Shown here: positions 17,473-25,426 of the stretch, piece after piece | Numbering within the stretch: position 1 is the first letter of the stretch | Layout of the letters: each line of letters begins with the position of its first letter | Origin: an uncultured Bacilli bacterium | Lineage (GTDB): Bacteria > Bacillota_I > Bacilli_A > RF39 > UBA660 | Direction: 5' to 3' | Assembly: GCA_947628525.1 (NCBI GenBank) | Contig: CANRAE010000003.1 | Coordinates: forward strand, 1 to 43,889 | Length of the DNA: 43,889 nucleotides | Position numbers and translations under genes: made by a program | Notes under the pieces: generated by a model | Told to the model about the DNA's origin: nothing | Seen by the model: the letters and a program-made list of their open reading frames with translations, nothing else | The model's database searches: none

Positions 17473-17787
17473 TTATAGAAAAAATTGGGGACTATTGTAT
17501 GAATCCTGGTTAATATTTTGAGAAGTAGTATTACTCTTAGTTTGTTTAGTTGGCTTTTGATCATCTTCTTTAATAGCACCCATGATTTTAAACATTGTTT
17601 TAGTATTGTTCCAAATAGGTTTAATTTGATATATTACTGGTATTGCTTGATTAATAATATTGAGCGTTTTTTGGGTATTATTTAAAATACTACTCCAATT
17701 AAATTTAGTTCGAAAACTACTAAAAAAGCCCTTTCTTATATTATATGGTTGATAAGGATAGAAATTATTATAATTATTATTGAACAT
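17473..17787 (-). CDS. YqfQ/VrrA-like small protein
   Basis: The 104-residue protein has an Asn/Tyr/Pro-rich start (YNNFYPYQPYN), a middle that reads like the YqfQ (VrrA) family (LNIINQAIPVIYQIKP, then KTMFKIM), and a polar Thr/Ser/Gln tail. No signal peptide or clear membrane helix is present. A strong AAAGGAGGAAGG site precedes the ATG. It is convergent with the pyrophosphatase gene, only 13 bp away, and divergent from the pilus platform gene. The function of the family is poorly known; assignment rests on the middle motif only. Confidence 0.55.
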   Translation of the reverse strand: MFNNNYNNFYPYQPYNIRKGFFSSFRTKFNWSSILNNTQKTLNIINQAIPVIYQIKPIWNNTKTMFKIMGAIKEDDQKPTKQTKSNTTSQNINQDSYNSPQFFL

Positions 17788-17852
17788 ATCCTTCCTCCTT
17801 TACAATTATTATATGAAAGAGCATAAAAAATGTTTAAAAATATCTAGATGTA

Positions 17853-17861
17853 TGCTATAAT
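17853..17861 (+). promoter_or_regulatory. Extended -10 promoter of the pilus platform gene
   Basis: TGC-TATAAT is an extended -10 element with a weak TTTAAA at the -35 position, about 30 bases before the ATG. Confidence 0.55.
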
Positions 17862-17890
17862 CTTAATAAGATAGGTAGAGGGGATGGCCA

Positions 17891-19312
17891 ATGAAGAAGG
17901 TATTATTGTTTCCAATTACAATTTTGAAATATGCCAAAAAAGGTCTTGGTTATCTTTTTGGTAAAAATAATAAAACTAATTCTGTTGGTGTTAAAAAGTT
18001 AGAAGGAGAAGCTCTTGATAAAGAATTAGAGCGTGTCAAAAAGGAAAGTACTGAATTTAAAAGAGAAGAAGAGACAGTTATAAATAATAAAGCCAAAAGA
18101 TCTAAGTTAAAGTCATATCGTTATATGGTTAGGGGGTCTAATGGATCAGTATTAAAGGGAATATTTGATGCGGAAAATATAGATGCAGTTAAAATCTTTT
18201 TATCTAATGAGGGTTATGAAATTTTAAGTGTTAAAGAACGTGCTAAATGGGATGTTGATGTCAGCATTGGTAGTGGTAAAATTGGTAAAGGTGATTTATC
18301 TTTTGCTCTTACACAATTGGCAACTTATATTAAAGCTGGAATTCCTTTGGTTGATTCTATGCGTATTTTAGCTCGTCAGACATCAAAACCACAATTACGT
18401 CGTATTTTTGATCGCGTTGTTTATGAATTAGTTGTAGGATGTAATTTTTCTACGGCTTTAAAACGTCAAGGACAAGCTTTTCCTAATTTATTAATAAACA
18501 TGGTTAAAACTTCTGAAATGACAGGAGATTTAGCGGGAACATTAGATGAAATGGCCGAATATTACACGGAAACAGAAAAATCACGTAAACAAATGCTTTC
18601 GGCTTTGATATATCCATCAGTTATTTTAACGGTTGCTATTGGAGCGGTTATTTTCATTGTAGTCTTTGTAGTACCACAGTTTGTCGATATGTTTGCCAGT
18701 AATAACGCTGAATTACCAGCCATTACTGTTTTTATCATTAAAATGAGTTCGTTTTTTTCTAATTATTGGTGGGTAATAGCGCTTGTTATTTTAACAGTTT
18801 TATTAGTATATAGTTGGTGTTTTAAAAATTTACGTTTTTTTCGTAAGGCAATGCAAACTTTCTATATGAAGTTACCAGTAATTGGGAATATTATTATTTA
18901 TAATGAGGTTGCTAATTTAACAAGAACTTTTTCTTCGTTATTAAATCATAGTGTTTTTATTACTGATAGTATGGAAATACTTAGTCAAATATCAGACAAT
19001 GAAATATATAAAGAAATTATTAATCGAACTTTAATTGGATTAAGTAAAGGTGCTAAAATAAGTGAAGCTTTTAGAGGAGAATGGGCTTTTCCGGTCGTAG
19101 CTTATGAAATGTTAGTAACTGGTGAATCTACGGGGCAGTTAGCTTTGATGATGGAAAAAGTAGCGGATCATTATCAAGGTTTACATGCCAATGCAGTAAC
19201 TACTATCAAAAGTTTAATTGAACCGGTTATTATATGCTTTTTAGCAGTTGCTGTTGGTTTCATTATTATGTCAATTATTTTACCAATGTTTGATTTATAT
19301 GGACAATTATAG
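17891..19312 (+). CDS. Type IV pilus / competence inner-membrane platform protein (GspF/PilC/ComGB type)
   Basis: This protein anchors pilus assembly in the membrane and couples it to a cytoplasmic ATPase. After a charged 70-residue start comes an N-terminal module (YMVRGSNGSVLKGIFDAE...FLSNEGYEILSV) typical of PilC. Two T2SSF repeats follow, each with a helical bundle and a membrane helix; KAGIPLVDSMRILARQT opens the first and LNHSVFITDSMEILSQIS the second. Both carry the conserved MVKTSEMTGDLAGTL / MLVTGESTGQLALMM pattern. The last helix is near the C-terminus. The 473 residues exceed ComGB and fit PilC better. The prepilin peptidase follows at 11 bp. No PilB/ComGA ATPase gene is adjacent, which is unusual for this gene pair. 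Confidence 0.9.
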   Translation: MKKVLLFPITILKYAKKGLGYLFGKNNKTNSVGVKKLEGEALDKELERVKKESTEFKREEETVINNKAKRSKLKSYRYMVRGSNGSVLKGIFDAENIDAVKIFLSNEGYEILSVKERAKWDVDVSIGSGKIGKGDLSFALTQLATYIKAGIPLVDSMRILARQTSKPQLRRIFDRVVYELVVGCNFSTALKRQGQAFPNLLINMVKTSEMTGDLAGTLDEMAEYYTETEKSRKQMLSALIYPSVILTVAIGAVIFIVVFVVPQFVDMFASNNAELPAITVFIIKMSSFFSNYWWVIALVILTVLLVYSWCFKNLRFFRKAMQTFYMKLPVIGNIIIYNEVANLTRTFSSLLNHSVFITDSMEILSQISDNEIYKEIINRTLIGLSKGAKISEAFRGEWAFPVVAYEMLVTGESTGQLALMMEKVADHYQGLHANAVTTIKSLIEPVIICFLAVAVGFIIMSIILPMFDLYGQL

Positions 19313-19323
19313 GAGTAGATAAC

Positions 19324-20085
19324 ATGAATATATTAGTAATTATTTTAATATTTGTATTGGGTGTTATTTTTGGATCGTTTTTTAATGTGGTAGGGTACCG
19401 CATTCCTAAGGGACTTTCCATTGTTAGACCAGGTTCTTTTTGCCCTAAATGTCATCATGATTTAAAGTGGTATGAACTAATTCCTATATTTTCCTATCTA
19501 TTTCTTAGAGGTAAATGTTCTTATTGCCATCAAAAAATATCGCCCATATATCCCATAGTGGAATTAGTTACTGGTCTTTTATTTTTAATAGCCTACTTAC
19601 TTTTTGGCTTTTCTACTAATTTTTTAATCGCCATAATTACCGAATCTTTATTAATGATTGTGATCGTTAGTGATATTAATTATTTAGTTATACCTGATGA
19701 AGTTACTATTTTCTTTTGCATATTAATCTTTATTGTTAAATTAGTTACAAGTGGTATTAGAACAGCAGGTTTAGCTTTATTATCAGGTTTAGCCTTATTC
19801 CTTTTAATGTATTTGATTATGCAATTAGGTAATTTTCTTTTTAAAAAAGAGTCTCTTGGTGGAGGAGATGTCAAATTAATGTTTTTTGTGGGCATAACTA
19901 TTGGCCCTTTATTAGGCATTTTCTGTATTTTCTTATCATCAATTATTGCTCTTCCTTTATCATTATTAGTATACTTGAAAGATGAAGGTAATGTTATCCC
20001 TTTCGGTCCTTTTATTTTACTAGCAGCCTTAATTATTATTTTATTTAAAATAGATGTCTCAATGCTTTTAAATATATTTGCTTAA
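19324..20085 (+). CDS. Prepilin peptidase (type 4 leader peptidase, A24 family)
   Basis: Cleaves, and in many species N-methylates, type IV prepilins. The N-terminus has GSFFNVVGYRIPKG and the two-CxxC domain (FCPKCHHDLKWYELIP, KCSYCHQ). The two catalytic aspartates are visible in SDINYLVIPDE and GGGDVKLMFF. About seven hydrophobic segments are present and the 253 residues match ComC/PilD. AGGAG precedes the ATG. It is co-transcribed with the platform protein. A likely substrate in this window is the pilin-like protein at 38478. Confidence 0.95.
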   Translation: MNILVIILIFVLGVIFGSFFNVVGYRIPKGLSIVRPGSFCPKCHHDLKWYELIPIFSYLFLRGKCSYCHQKISPIYPIVELVTGLLFLIAYLLFGFSTNFLIAIITESLLMIVIVSDINYLVIPDEVTIFFCILIFIVKLVTSGIRTAGLALLSGLALFLLMYLIMQLGNFLFKKESLGGGDVKLMFFVGITIGPLLGIFCIFLSSIIALPLSLLVYLKDEGNVIPFGPFILLAALIIILFKIDVSMLLNIFA

Positions 20086-20097
20086 AAAGGTTTCCTC

Positions 20098-20126
20098 TTG
20101 GCGATCTTTTTTTTACGTGATATAAT
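20098..20126 (+). promoter_or_regulatory. Promoter of dnaI
   Basis: TTGGCG and TATAAT are 17 bases apart, with TGA forming an extended -10. The TTG used as a start by the ORF track is this -35 element, which argues against that start. Confidence 0.65.
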
Positions 20127-20145
20127 TTTCGTAGTAGGTGATATG

Positions 20146-21039
20146 ATGATCGAGGTAAAAGAATTAGCTAAAAAAACACGTGATAGCGATATTAAATTAA
20201 AACATGAATATATTAAAGCTTTAGAAGATAAACAATTTAAAGAATTAGTTAATGTTTTACAAATAGAAGAAGATTTATTAATGAAATATACTTCCCGTCT
20301 TAAAGAGGTAGCCTTTGAATTTAGTAATTGCAAAAATTGTTCTAGTTTAGAAAATTGTCCTAATAAAATAAAAGGTTTTACACTTGTAGCTAACAAAGAC
20401 AATAACAGTATTAACTTTTCTTATAAAAAATGTTCTTATGCTTTAAAAGAAGCTTATAAGAATAATATTACATTATATAATGAACCCCAAGCTATAAAAA
20501 ATGCTAGTCTTAAAAATTTATATAAAGATCCTAATAGAATTAAAATTATTAAAAAAATAAAAAGTTATATTGATAATTATTTTACAGATAAAGAAAAAGC
20601 TATTTATTTACATGGTAGTTTTGGTTCTGGTAAAACTTATTTAATTGGGGCTTTATTTAATGAATTAGCTAAAAAAAATATATCGGGTATCGTTATTCAT
20701 TTACCAGAATTTTTAAGAGGTTTAAAAGAGTCTTTTGCTAGTGATTATCGTGAACGTTTTGATATTATTAAACATATTCCTCTATTGTTAATTGATGATA
20801 TTGGGGCAGAATATTTAACTAGTTGGGCTCGTGATGAGGTATTAGAACCTTTATTACAATTTAGAATGGATAATGAATTAGCTACTTTTTTTACCTCTAA
20901 TTTTACTCTTGATGAATTAGAAAAACATTTAGCTGTAACATCTAGTAGTATTGATCGAGTTAAAGCCAAAAGAATTATTGAAAGAATAAAACAATTAAGT
21001 GATCCTTATGAGTTAGTTAGTAAAAATTATAGAGAATAG
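20146..21039 (+). CDS. dnaI: Primosomal protein DnaI, replicative helicase loader
   Basis: An AAA+ ATPase that loads the DnaC/DnaB-type helicase at origins and restart sites. The N-terminal third is helical with a cysteine cluster (CKNCSSLENC) typical of DnaI zinc binding. The AAA+ domain has Walker A GSFGSGKT (157-164), Walker B LLLIDDIGAE (Asp217-Asp218) and a sensor region (ATFFTSNFTLDEL). The C-terminus RVKAKRIIERIKQL matches the arginine-finger/sensor II area. I chose the second of two tandem ATGs, which leaves 5 bases after AGGTG, giving 297 residues. DnaB is usually next to dnaI in Bacilli but is absent here. Confidence 0.93.
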   Translation: MIEVKELAKKTRDSDIKLKHEYIKALEDKQFKELVNVLQIEEDLLMKYTSRLKEVAFEFSNCKNCSSLENCPNKIKGFTLVANKDNNSINFSYKKCSYALKEAYKNNITLYNEPQAIKNASLKNLYKDPNRIKIIKKIKSYIDNYFTDKEKAIYLHGSFGSGKTYLIGALFNELAKKNISGIVIHLPEFLRGLKESFASDYRERFDIIKHIPLLLIDDIGAEYLTSWARDEVLEPLLQFRMDNELATFFTSNFTLDELEKHLAVTSSSIDRVKAKRIIERIKQLSDPYELVSKNYRE

Positions 21040-21135
21040 TATCTTAAGAGATTTTATATTATTTAAATAATTAAACAAAAATATGAATAACTATTGTAAA
21101 ATAGTGCAAAGAAGCCATAAATATTCCTTTTTTTA

Positions 21136-21164
21136 TTGTCAAAATTACGTTATTGTTACATAAT
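21136..21164 (+). promoter_or_regulatory. Promoter of the duplicated surface protein gene
   Basis: TTGTCA and CATAAT are separated by 17 bases, about 40 bases before the ATG. Confidence 0.6.
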
Positions 21165-21202
21165 GAATATATAAAATAGAAGTGTAGTAAGGAAAAAGAA
21201 AA

Positions 21203-23050
21203 ATGAAAAAAGTAAAATATTTTAGTTCTGTATTATTAATGCTGATATTAATGGCAATAATAAGTCCTGTTAATGTAAGTGCTGGCACTACTGTGCCATT
21301 ATCAAATGATGAATTTGGTTTAAATAATTTCAAAATTGATGTGCAAGTAATAGATAAAGTTACTTATGCATATATGGAGATGTTGCTTTCTAGTGGAACT
21401 TTAAAAGAAGGCACTTCTTATTATGTTAAATTCGTTAATGGAAAAGATGATAAATTAACTGATTTGCCAAAAAATGTTACTAACGTTGGCGCTAATTCAT
21501 CTGATAATGATATAACTAAATGGAATTCCATTATTACTTTTGAAGATAAAAAAATGATTATTGTTAATGACGATTGGTATATGTTAAAGGGATATGATTA
21601 TGCATATTTTATGGCATGCAATAGTGAAAAATGTGTGGCATCAAATGAACCAATAAAAGTAGAACGCCCTAGTTTACCAGAGTTATCAAAAAGATATAAA
21701 GTATTTAACCATGAATTTGGTAGTCAGATTGGATCCGATGTATTAATAGTAAAGCCAATGTTTCCTTATGCTGGTAAAGATGGTTCCCATAAAATAAATG
21801 TAAAGATAGGAAAAATAAATGATGAAAACCTATTACATTCTATTCATAGTGGTGAAAAAAATGCTTTAGTTAATTTGATGGAATATGCCAAAAAAAATGA
21901 AGGTATAACTGTTTCAGCTAGTGATATTGATTTTTCGATGAGTGATGAGCTACTACTTGAAGGGAAAGGGGTTAAGTTTGATAGTTCAAAAATAGAAAAT
22001 GGTGCATATTACTATATTTATACAGAATATGAAAATAGTGATAATGTATATAGAGATTTAAGTGATATAACTATTGCACAAGGGAAAAATCGTAGTTTAT
22101 CTAATGAGATTAATTGGGATAAAGATCCAAGTACAGGAGAAACTAGTACTGGCTCAGATAAAAATGATGAATTTGGTTTAAATGATTTCAAAATAAAATT
22201 AAATTATAAAACGGGTGATAGTACCCTTAGCATGGTTGCTTATGGTGGTAATTTTAAAAAAGAGACAAGTTATTATGTTAAATTTGTTAACAGTAAAGAT
22301 GAAAAAATAACTGATATACCACAAAAAGCTGTCAAAGTTAATTATGATTCTGATGATATAACGCAGTGGAAAAGTATTATAGAGTTTAACAATGAAATGG
22401 TAATCGAAATTGCTCATGATTGGTATATGCTAAATGGATATGAATATGCTTATTTTATGGCTTGTAATACTGAAAAGTGTGTGATATCTAGTGAACCGAT
22501 AAAAGTAGAACATCCTAGTTTACCAGAATTATCAAAAAGGTATGAAATACATTATAAAAACACTGGTAGCGATACTAAAAATTGGGGATTATCTATTTTC
22601 CCACTATTTCCAAATAAGGGTACTAAAAATGGTTCGCATATGATAAATATAAAGATAGGAAAAATAAATGATGAAAAATTACTATATTCTATTTATAAAG
22701 GAGAAAAAAATGCATTAGCTAACTTGATGGAATATGCCCTAAAAAATGAAGGTATGAGTGTTTCTATTAATGATGATAATTATTATGATATTAAAATTGA
22801 TAAATTAAAAGTGGAAGATGGATCATATTATTACCTTTATACAGAATATGAAAATAGTGATAATTTGTACAGAGATTTAAGTGATGTAACTATTGCTTAT
22901 GGAAGATCTGGATTTTTATCAAATGATATAAAGTGGGACTATGAAAAAAATCCAAGTACTGGTGATGTTAATATATATGTTTTAATTGGAGGGTTGTTAT
23001 TAATAACTGGTTTAGGATTAGTATCTTATAAGAAACTAAAATTTAATTAA
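21203..23050 (+). CDS. Surface protein of two tandem domains with sortase-like tail
   Basis: The 615-residue protein has a signal peptide ending near VSA (about 28). Two homologous domains of roughly 280 residues follow. They share NDEFGLN.F, TSYYVKFVN, DWYMLKGY/DWYMLNGY, YAYFMACN, RPSLPELSKRY/HPSLPELSKRY, and YLYTEYENSDNLYRDLSD. Each domain ends in a PSTG motif: DPSTGE at the junction and NPSTGD near the end. The final motif is followed by a hydrophobic helix and KKLKFN, the layout of a cell-wall sorting signal with NPSTG in place of LPXTG. The function is unknown; adhesion or matrix contact is a guess. It is monocistronic, with its own promoter and terminator. No sortase gene is in the window. 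Confidence 0.7.
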   Translation: MKKVKYFSSVLLMLILMAIISPVNVSAGTTVPLSNDEFGLNNFKIDVQVIDKVTYAYMEMLLSSGTLKEGTSYYVKFVNGKDDKLTDLPKNVTNVGANSSDNDITKWNSIITFEDKKMIIVNDDWYMLKGYDYAYFMACNSEKCVASNEPIKVERPSLPELSKRYKVFNHEFGSQIGSDVLIVKPMFPYAGKDGSHKINVKIGKINDENLLHSIHSGEKNALVNLMEYAKKNEGITVSASDIDFSMSDELLLEGKGVKFDSSKIENGAYYYIYTEYENSDNVYRDLSDITIAQGKNRSLSNEINWDKDPSTGETSTGSDKNDEFGLNDFKIKLNYKTGDSTLSMVAYGGNFKKETSYYVKFVNSKDEKITDIPQKAVKVNYDSDDITQWKSIIEFNNEMVIEIAHDWYMLNGYEYAYFMACNTEKCVISSEPIKVEHPSLPELSKRYEIHYKNTGSDTKNWGLSIFPLFPNKGTKNGSHMINIKIGKINDEKLLYSIYKGEKNALANLMEYALKNEGMSVSINDDNYYDIKIDKLKVEDGSYYYLYTEYENSDNLYRDLSDVTIAYGRSGFLSNDIKWDYEKNPSTGDVNIYVLIGGLLLITGLGLVSYKKLKFN

Positions 23051-23063
23051 TATTTATAGATTT

Positions 23064-23102
23064 AGACTGTTGACAAGAAAAAATTTGACAACAGTCTTTT
23101 AA
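23064..23102 (+). terminator. Intrinsic terminator of the surface protein gene
   Basis: AGACTGTTG and CAACAGTCT form a perfect 9-bp stem that extends inward by three more pairs after one mismatch, followed by four T. Confidence 0.8.
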
Positions 23103-23115
23103 TATATTGGTCCTA

Positions 23116-23156
23116 AAATAAAAAAGGCAAATAAGTAAAGATTTTACCTGCTTGTC
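23116..23156 (-). terminator. Terminator of the minus-strand membrane protein gene
   Basis: On the minus strand a 14-position stem with two mismatches and a 3-base loop (GACAAGCAGGTAAA / TTTACTTATTTGCC) is followed by six T. Confidence 0.65.
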
Positions 23157-23172
23157 TTTATCTAAAAATCTA

Positions 23173-23772
23173 TTAATCGGCTTTTCTTGTCAAAATAGTA
23201 TTAGTTAATTGTTGTATTTGATGATTACGATTTAATTTTTTAATTTTGGCATAAGAATATTCATCAATATTATTTAAATTAATTTCTTGATCTTCATTTT
23301 TAACACCGCAAAATAATGTTTGATCTGAATTTTTTTCTATTTTTTCTTTCATCTTTAAATAGATAGCATATTTTTTAATTTCTTTAATTTCATCGTTAGC
23401 AATTTTAAATCTATGGCCATTAATAACGGCATCTATTGCTAAAATACTACCTGCAATTCCCGAAATTAATTGTATTTTATCTGATTTATTCGTTAATATA
23501 GCAATAGGTGTTAATAAAACCATAATAATTTCGCCAACTAGGAATGATGATGCCCATCTTCTTTTTTCTTTGGCTGTTATTAAAGCGTTACTATTATTTC
23601 TTTCTGTTGCTTGTTTAAGTAATTGTTGATATAGTTCTTCTTTTTTTTCTTCACTAAAAGGTATAGTGCTAGTATGACCATCAAGATAAGTAACAGTAAT
23701 ATTATCATGATTATTTTCCGTAAATTTTTTAATTAATGAGCTTGGTGTTGCTCCTTCATATCCATAATTCAT
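23173..23772 (-). CDS. Membrane protein of unknown function
   Basis: The 199-residue protein has a soluble start with VTYLDGHTSTIPFSEEKKEEL, then two hydrophobic segments near the middle (FLVGEIIMVLLTPIAIL and IQLISGIAGSILAIDAVI), and a charged C-terminus. No known motif is recognised. The ORF track starts at GTG 23781, but this GTG is the end of the AAGGAGTG ribosome binding site; the ATG at 23772 has ideal spacing. It stands alone between the surface protein and infC, divergent from infC. Confidence 0.6.
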   Translation of the reverse strand: MNYGYEGATPSSLIKKFTENNHDNITVTYLDGHTSTIPFSEEKKEELYQQLLKQATERNNSNALITAKEKRRWASSFLVGEIIMVLLTPIAILTNKSDKIQLISGIAGSILAIDAVINGHRFKIANDEIKEIKKYAIYLKMKEKIEKNSDQTLFCGVKNEDQEINLNNIDEYSYAKIKKLNRNHQIQQLTNTILTRKAD

Positions 23773-23845
23773 ATGTATCACTCCTTGTAAGTAGCAAATA
23801 TAATAACAAAAATGCTATGAATAGTCAATATTTTTTAAATAATCA

Positions 23846-23874
23846 TTGACAAACTAAAATAATTCGCATATAAT
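23846..23874 (+). promoter_or_regulatory. Promoter of infC-rpmI-rplT
   Basis: Perfect TTGACA and TATAAT with a 17-base spacer, the strongest match in the window, as expected for ribosomal genes. Transcription should start near 23881. Confidence 0.85.
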
Positions 23875-23880
23875 CTATAA

Positions 23881-24030
23881 CGTAAAAAAGGAAAAGGAAA
23901 GCGATGTACCTACATCCACCTGATTAGCGAATAGCAATAGGTAAAGAGCCGAATAAAAAATAATAATATTTTTTGTGATGGTTAGTAGGTATATTTACCT
24001 ACTTTTTTATATTTAATGGAGGTGTTTTAT
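23881..24030 (+). promoter_or_regulatory. L20-type leader attenuator of infC-rpmI-rplT
   Basis: The 150-base leader ends in an intrinsic terminator: AGTAGGTA-TATT-TACCTACT (23984-24003) and a run of six T. The upstream TACCTAC (23907-23913) is exactly complementary to the 5' arm GTAGGTA and can act as antiterminator. CACCTGATT and AATAGGT can pair between them. In Bacilli, L20 binds such leaders and favours termination when in excess; that mechanism is applied here by analogy. Confidence 0.8.
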
Positions 24031-24555
24031 ATAGCAAACACAAAAAATAAGCAACTTATCAATGATGAAATTAAAGTTAGTCAAGTTTTAGTGATCGGTC
24101 CTAACGGGGAACAAGTAGGGGTTAAACCTATTGGGGATGCCTTAACCTTAGCTAATTATGCGGGGTTAGATTTAGTCCTTATTAATCCTAATGGTAATCC
24201 GCCAGTATGTAAGGTTATGGATTATAATAAGTATAAGTATGAAAAAGCTAAGAAAGAAAAAGAAGCTTTAAAACGTCAAAGACAATCTTTATCCGAATTA
24301 AAAGAATTTAGACTTTCACCAACCATTGATGTAGGTGATTTTGAAACAAAATTACGTAATGTTCGCAAGTATATTGAAAAAGGTGATAAAGTTAGAATGG
24401 TAATTCGTTTTAAAGGACGTCAGATGGCTCATACTGAGTTAGGTAGTGAAGTATTATTAAGATTTGCTAGTAAGCTTAGCGATGTTGCTGAAATTAGTGA
24501 ACAGCCAAAATTAGATGGTAGAAGTATGACAATGCTATTAATTCAGAAAAAATAA
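24031..24555 (+). CDS. infC: Translation initiation factor IF-3, probably started at AUA
   Basis: IF-3 binds the 30S subunit and checks start-codon pairing. The N-terminal domain carries NDEIKVSQVLVIGPNGEQVGV and a helical linker (KYEKAKKEKEALKRQR). The C-terminal domain has KEFRLSPTIDVGDFETKLRN and GDKVRMVIRFKGRQM. The ORF track uses ATG 24016, but that codon touches the GGAGGTG ribosome binding site at 24018-24024. The in-frame ATA at 24031 is 8 bases after GGAGG and gives the family N-terminus (174 residues). A non-AUG start is typical of infC, because IF-3 rejects such starts and so limits its own synthesis. The start remains an inference. Confidence 0.95.
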   Translation: MANTKNKQLINDEIKVSQVLVIGPNGEQVGVKPIGDALTLANYAGLDLVLINPNGNPPVCKVMDYNKYKYEKAKKEKEALKRQRQSLSELKEFRLSPTIDVGDFETKLRNVRKYIEKGDKVRMVIRFKGRQMAHTELGSEVLLRFASKLSDVAEISEQPKLDGRSMTMLLIQKK

Positions 24556-24569
24556 AGGAGGAAAATAAT

Positions 24570-24758
24570 ATGCCAAAATTAAAAACGCATAAAGGAACTA
24601 AAAAGGTTTTAAATGTAAGAAAAAGTGGAACTATAACAATTGGAAGACCAGGAAGTAGACATAATACTGGTAAGAAAAATAGTGCTGTAAACAGAAAAAA
24701 TAGGAAAGGATCAGCTTTATCAAAAGCTGATTACAATAGATTAAAAGAAATAATCTAG
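24570..24758 (+). CDS. rpmI: 50S ribosomal protein bL35
   Basis: The 62-residue basic protein begins MPKLKTHKGTKKV and contains GSRHNTGKKN, both typical of bL35. It lies between infC and rplT with 14- and 21-bp gaps and strong AGGAGG sites, the standard operon order. It is expected to share the leader attenuator. Confidence 0.97.
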   Translation: MPKLKTHKGTKKVLNVRKSGTITIGRPGSRHNTGKKNSAVNRKNRKGSALSKADYNRLKEII

Positions 24759-24779
24759 TTATAAAAGGAGGATAAAAAA

Positions 24780-25337
24780 ATGACAAGAGTAAAAAATGGT
24801 GTAGTTACTAAAAATCGCCATAAAAAAGTGCTAAAAGAAGCAAAAGGTTATTTTGGTAGCAAACACAGATTATATAAAACAGCCAAAGAACAATTAATGC
24901 ATTCAGGACAATATGCATTCCGTGATCGTAGACAAAAGAAAAGAGATTTTCGTCGCTTATGGATCGTAAGAATTAATGCTGCATGTCGTGAAAATGAAAT
25001 TAGTTATTCTAGATTTATTGAAGGATTAAATAAAGCAGGAGTAGAAGTAAATAGAAAAATGTTATCAGAAATTGCTATTAATGATCCAAAAGCATTCAGT
25101 GAGCTTGTAAAAGTTGCTCGTGATGGAAAAATAGGAAAAATAACTAAAAATGTAACTGTTAAAAAAGAGGCAGTTAAAGAAGTAAAAAAAGAAGAAAAGA
25201 AAGAAGAAAAAGTAACAAAGGCAACTACTGATTTATCAAAATTAACTGTTGCTGAATTAAAAAAGATGGCTCAAGATAAAAAAATAGAAGGAGCTAGTAC
25301 AATGAAAAAAGCTGAATTATTAGAGGCTTTAAAATAA
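24780..25337 (+). CDS. rplT: 50S ribosomal protein bL20 with a C-terminal SAP/Rho-N-like extension
   Basis: bL20 is needed for early 50S assembly and represses its own operon. The first 118 residues are a normal bL20: [22 protein letters not shown], then [24 protein letters not shown]. Usual bL20 is about 118 residues, but this one has 185. The additional part is a Lys/Glu linker followed by [20 protein letters not shown] and [10 protein letters not shown], which reads as a SAP/HeH or Rho N-terminal type two-helix motif. The same kind of tail occurs on rpsB downstream. The extension is in frame without an internal stop and ends just before the rpsB leader. Its role is unknown; nucleic-acid contact is plausible. 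Confidence 0.96.
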   Translation: MTRVKNGVVTKNRHKKVLKEAKGYFGSKHRLYKTAKEQLMHSGQYAFRDRRQKKRDFRRLWIVRINAACRENEISYSRFIEGLNKAGVEVNRKMLSEIAINDPKAFSELVKVARDGKIGKITKNVTVKKEAVKEVKKEEKKEEKVTKATTDLSKLTVAELKKMAQDKKIEGASTMKKAELLEALK

Positions 25338-25359
25338 AAAAAATCATATTAATGAATTG

Positions 25360-25387
25360 ATTTACCTAGTGCCTTATGGTGGTAAAT
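25360..25387 (+). promoter_or_regulatory. Hairpin in the rpsB leader
   Basis: ATTTACC and GGTAAAT form a 7-bp stem enclosing a smaller CC-TTAT-GG hairpin, about 40 bases before the rpsB ATG. No strong promoter is seen here, so rpsB-tsf may be read from the infC promoter. An S2-binding leader is possible but not shown. Confidence 0.4.
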
Positions 25388-25426
25388 TTTAGAAATTAAT
25401 AAGTGTATAACGAAAGGGAAAAAATT

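Noticed and set aside
20098-20142. N-terminal extension of DnaI from TTG 20098
   Set aside because: This TTG is the -35 element of a good promoter and the segment would lie upstream of the transcript start.
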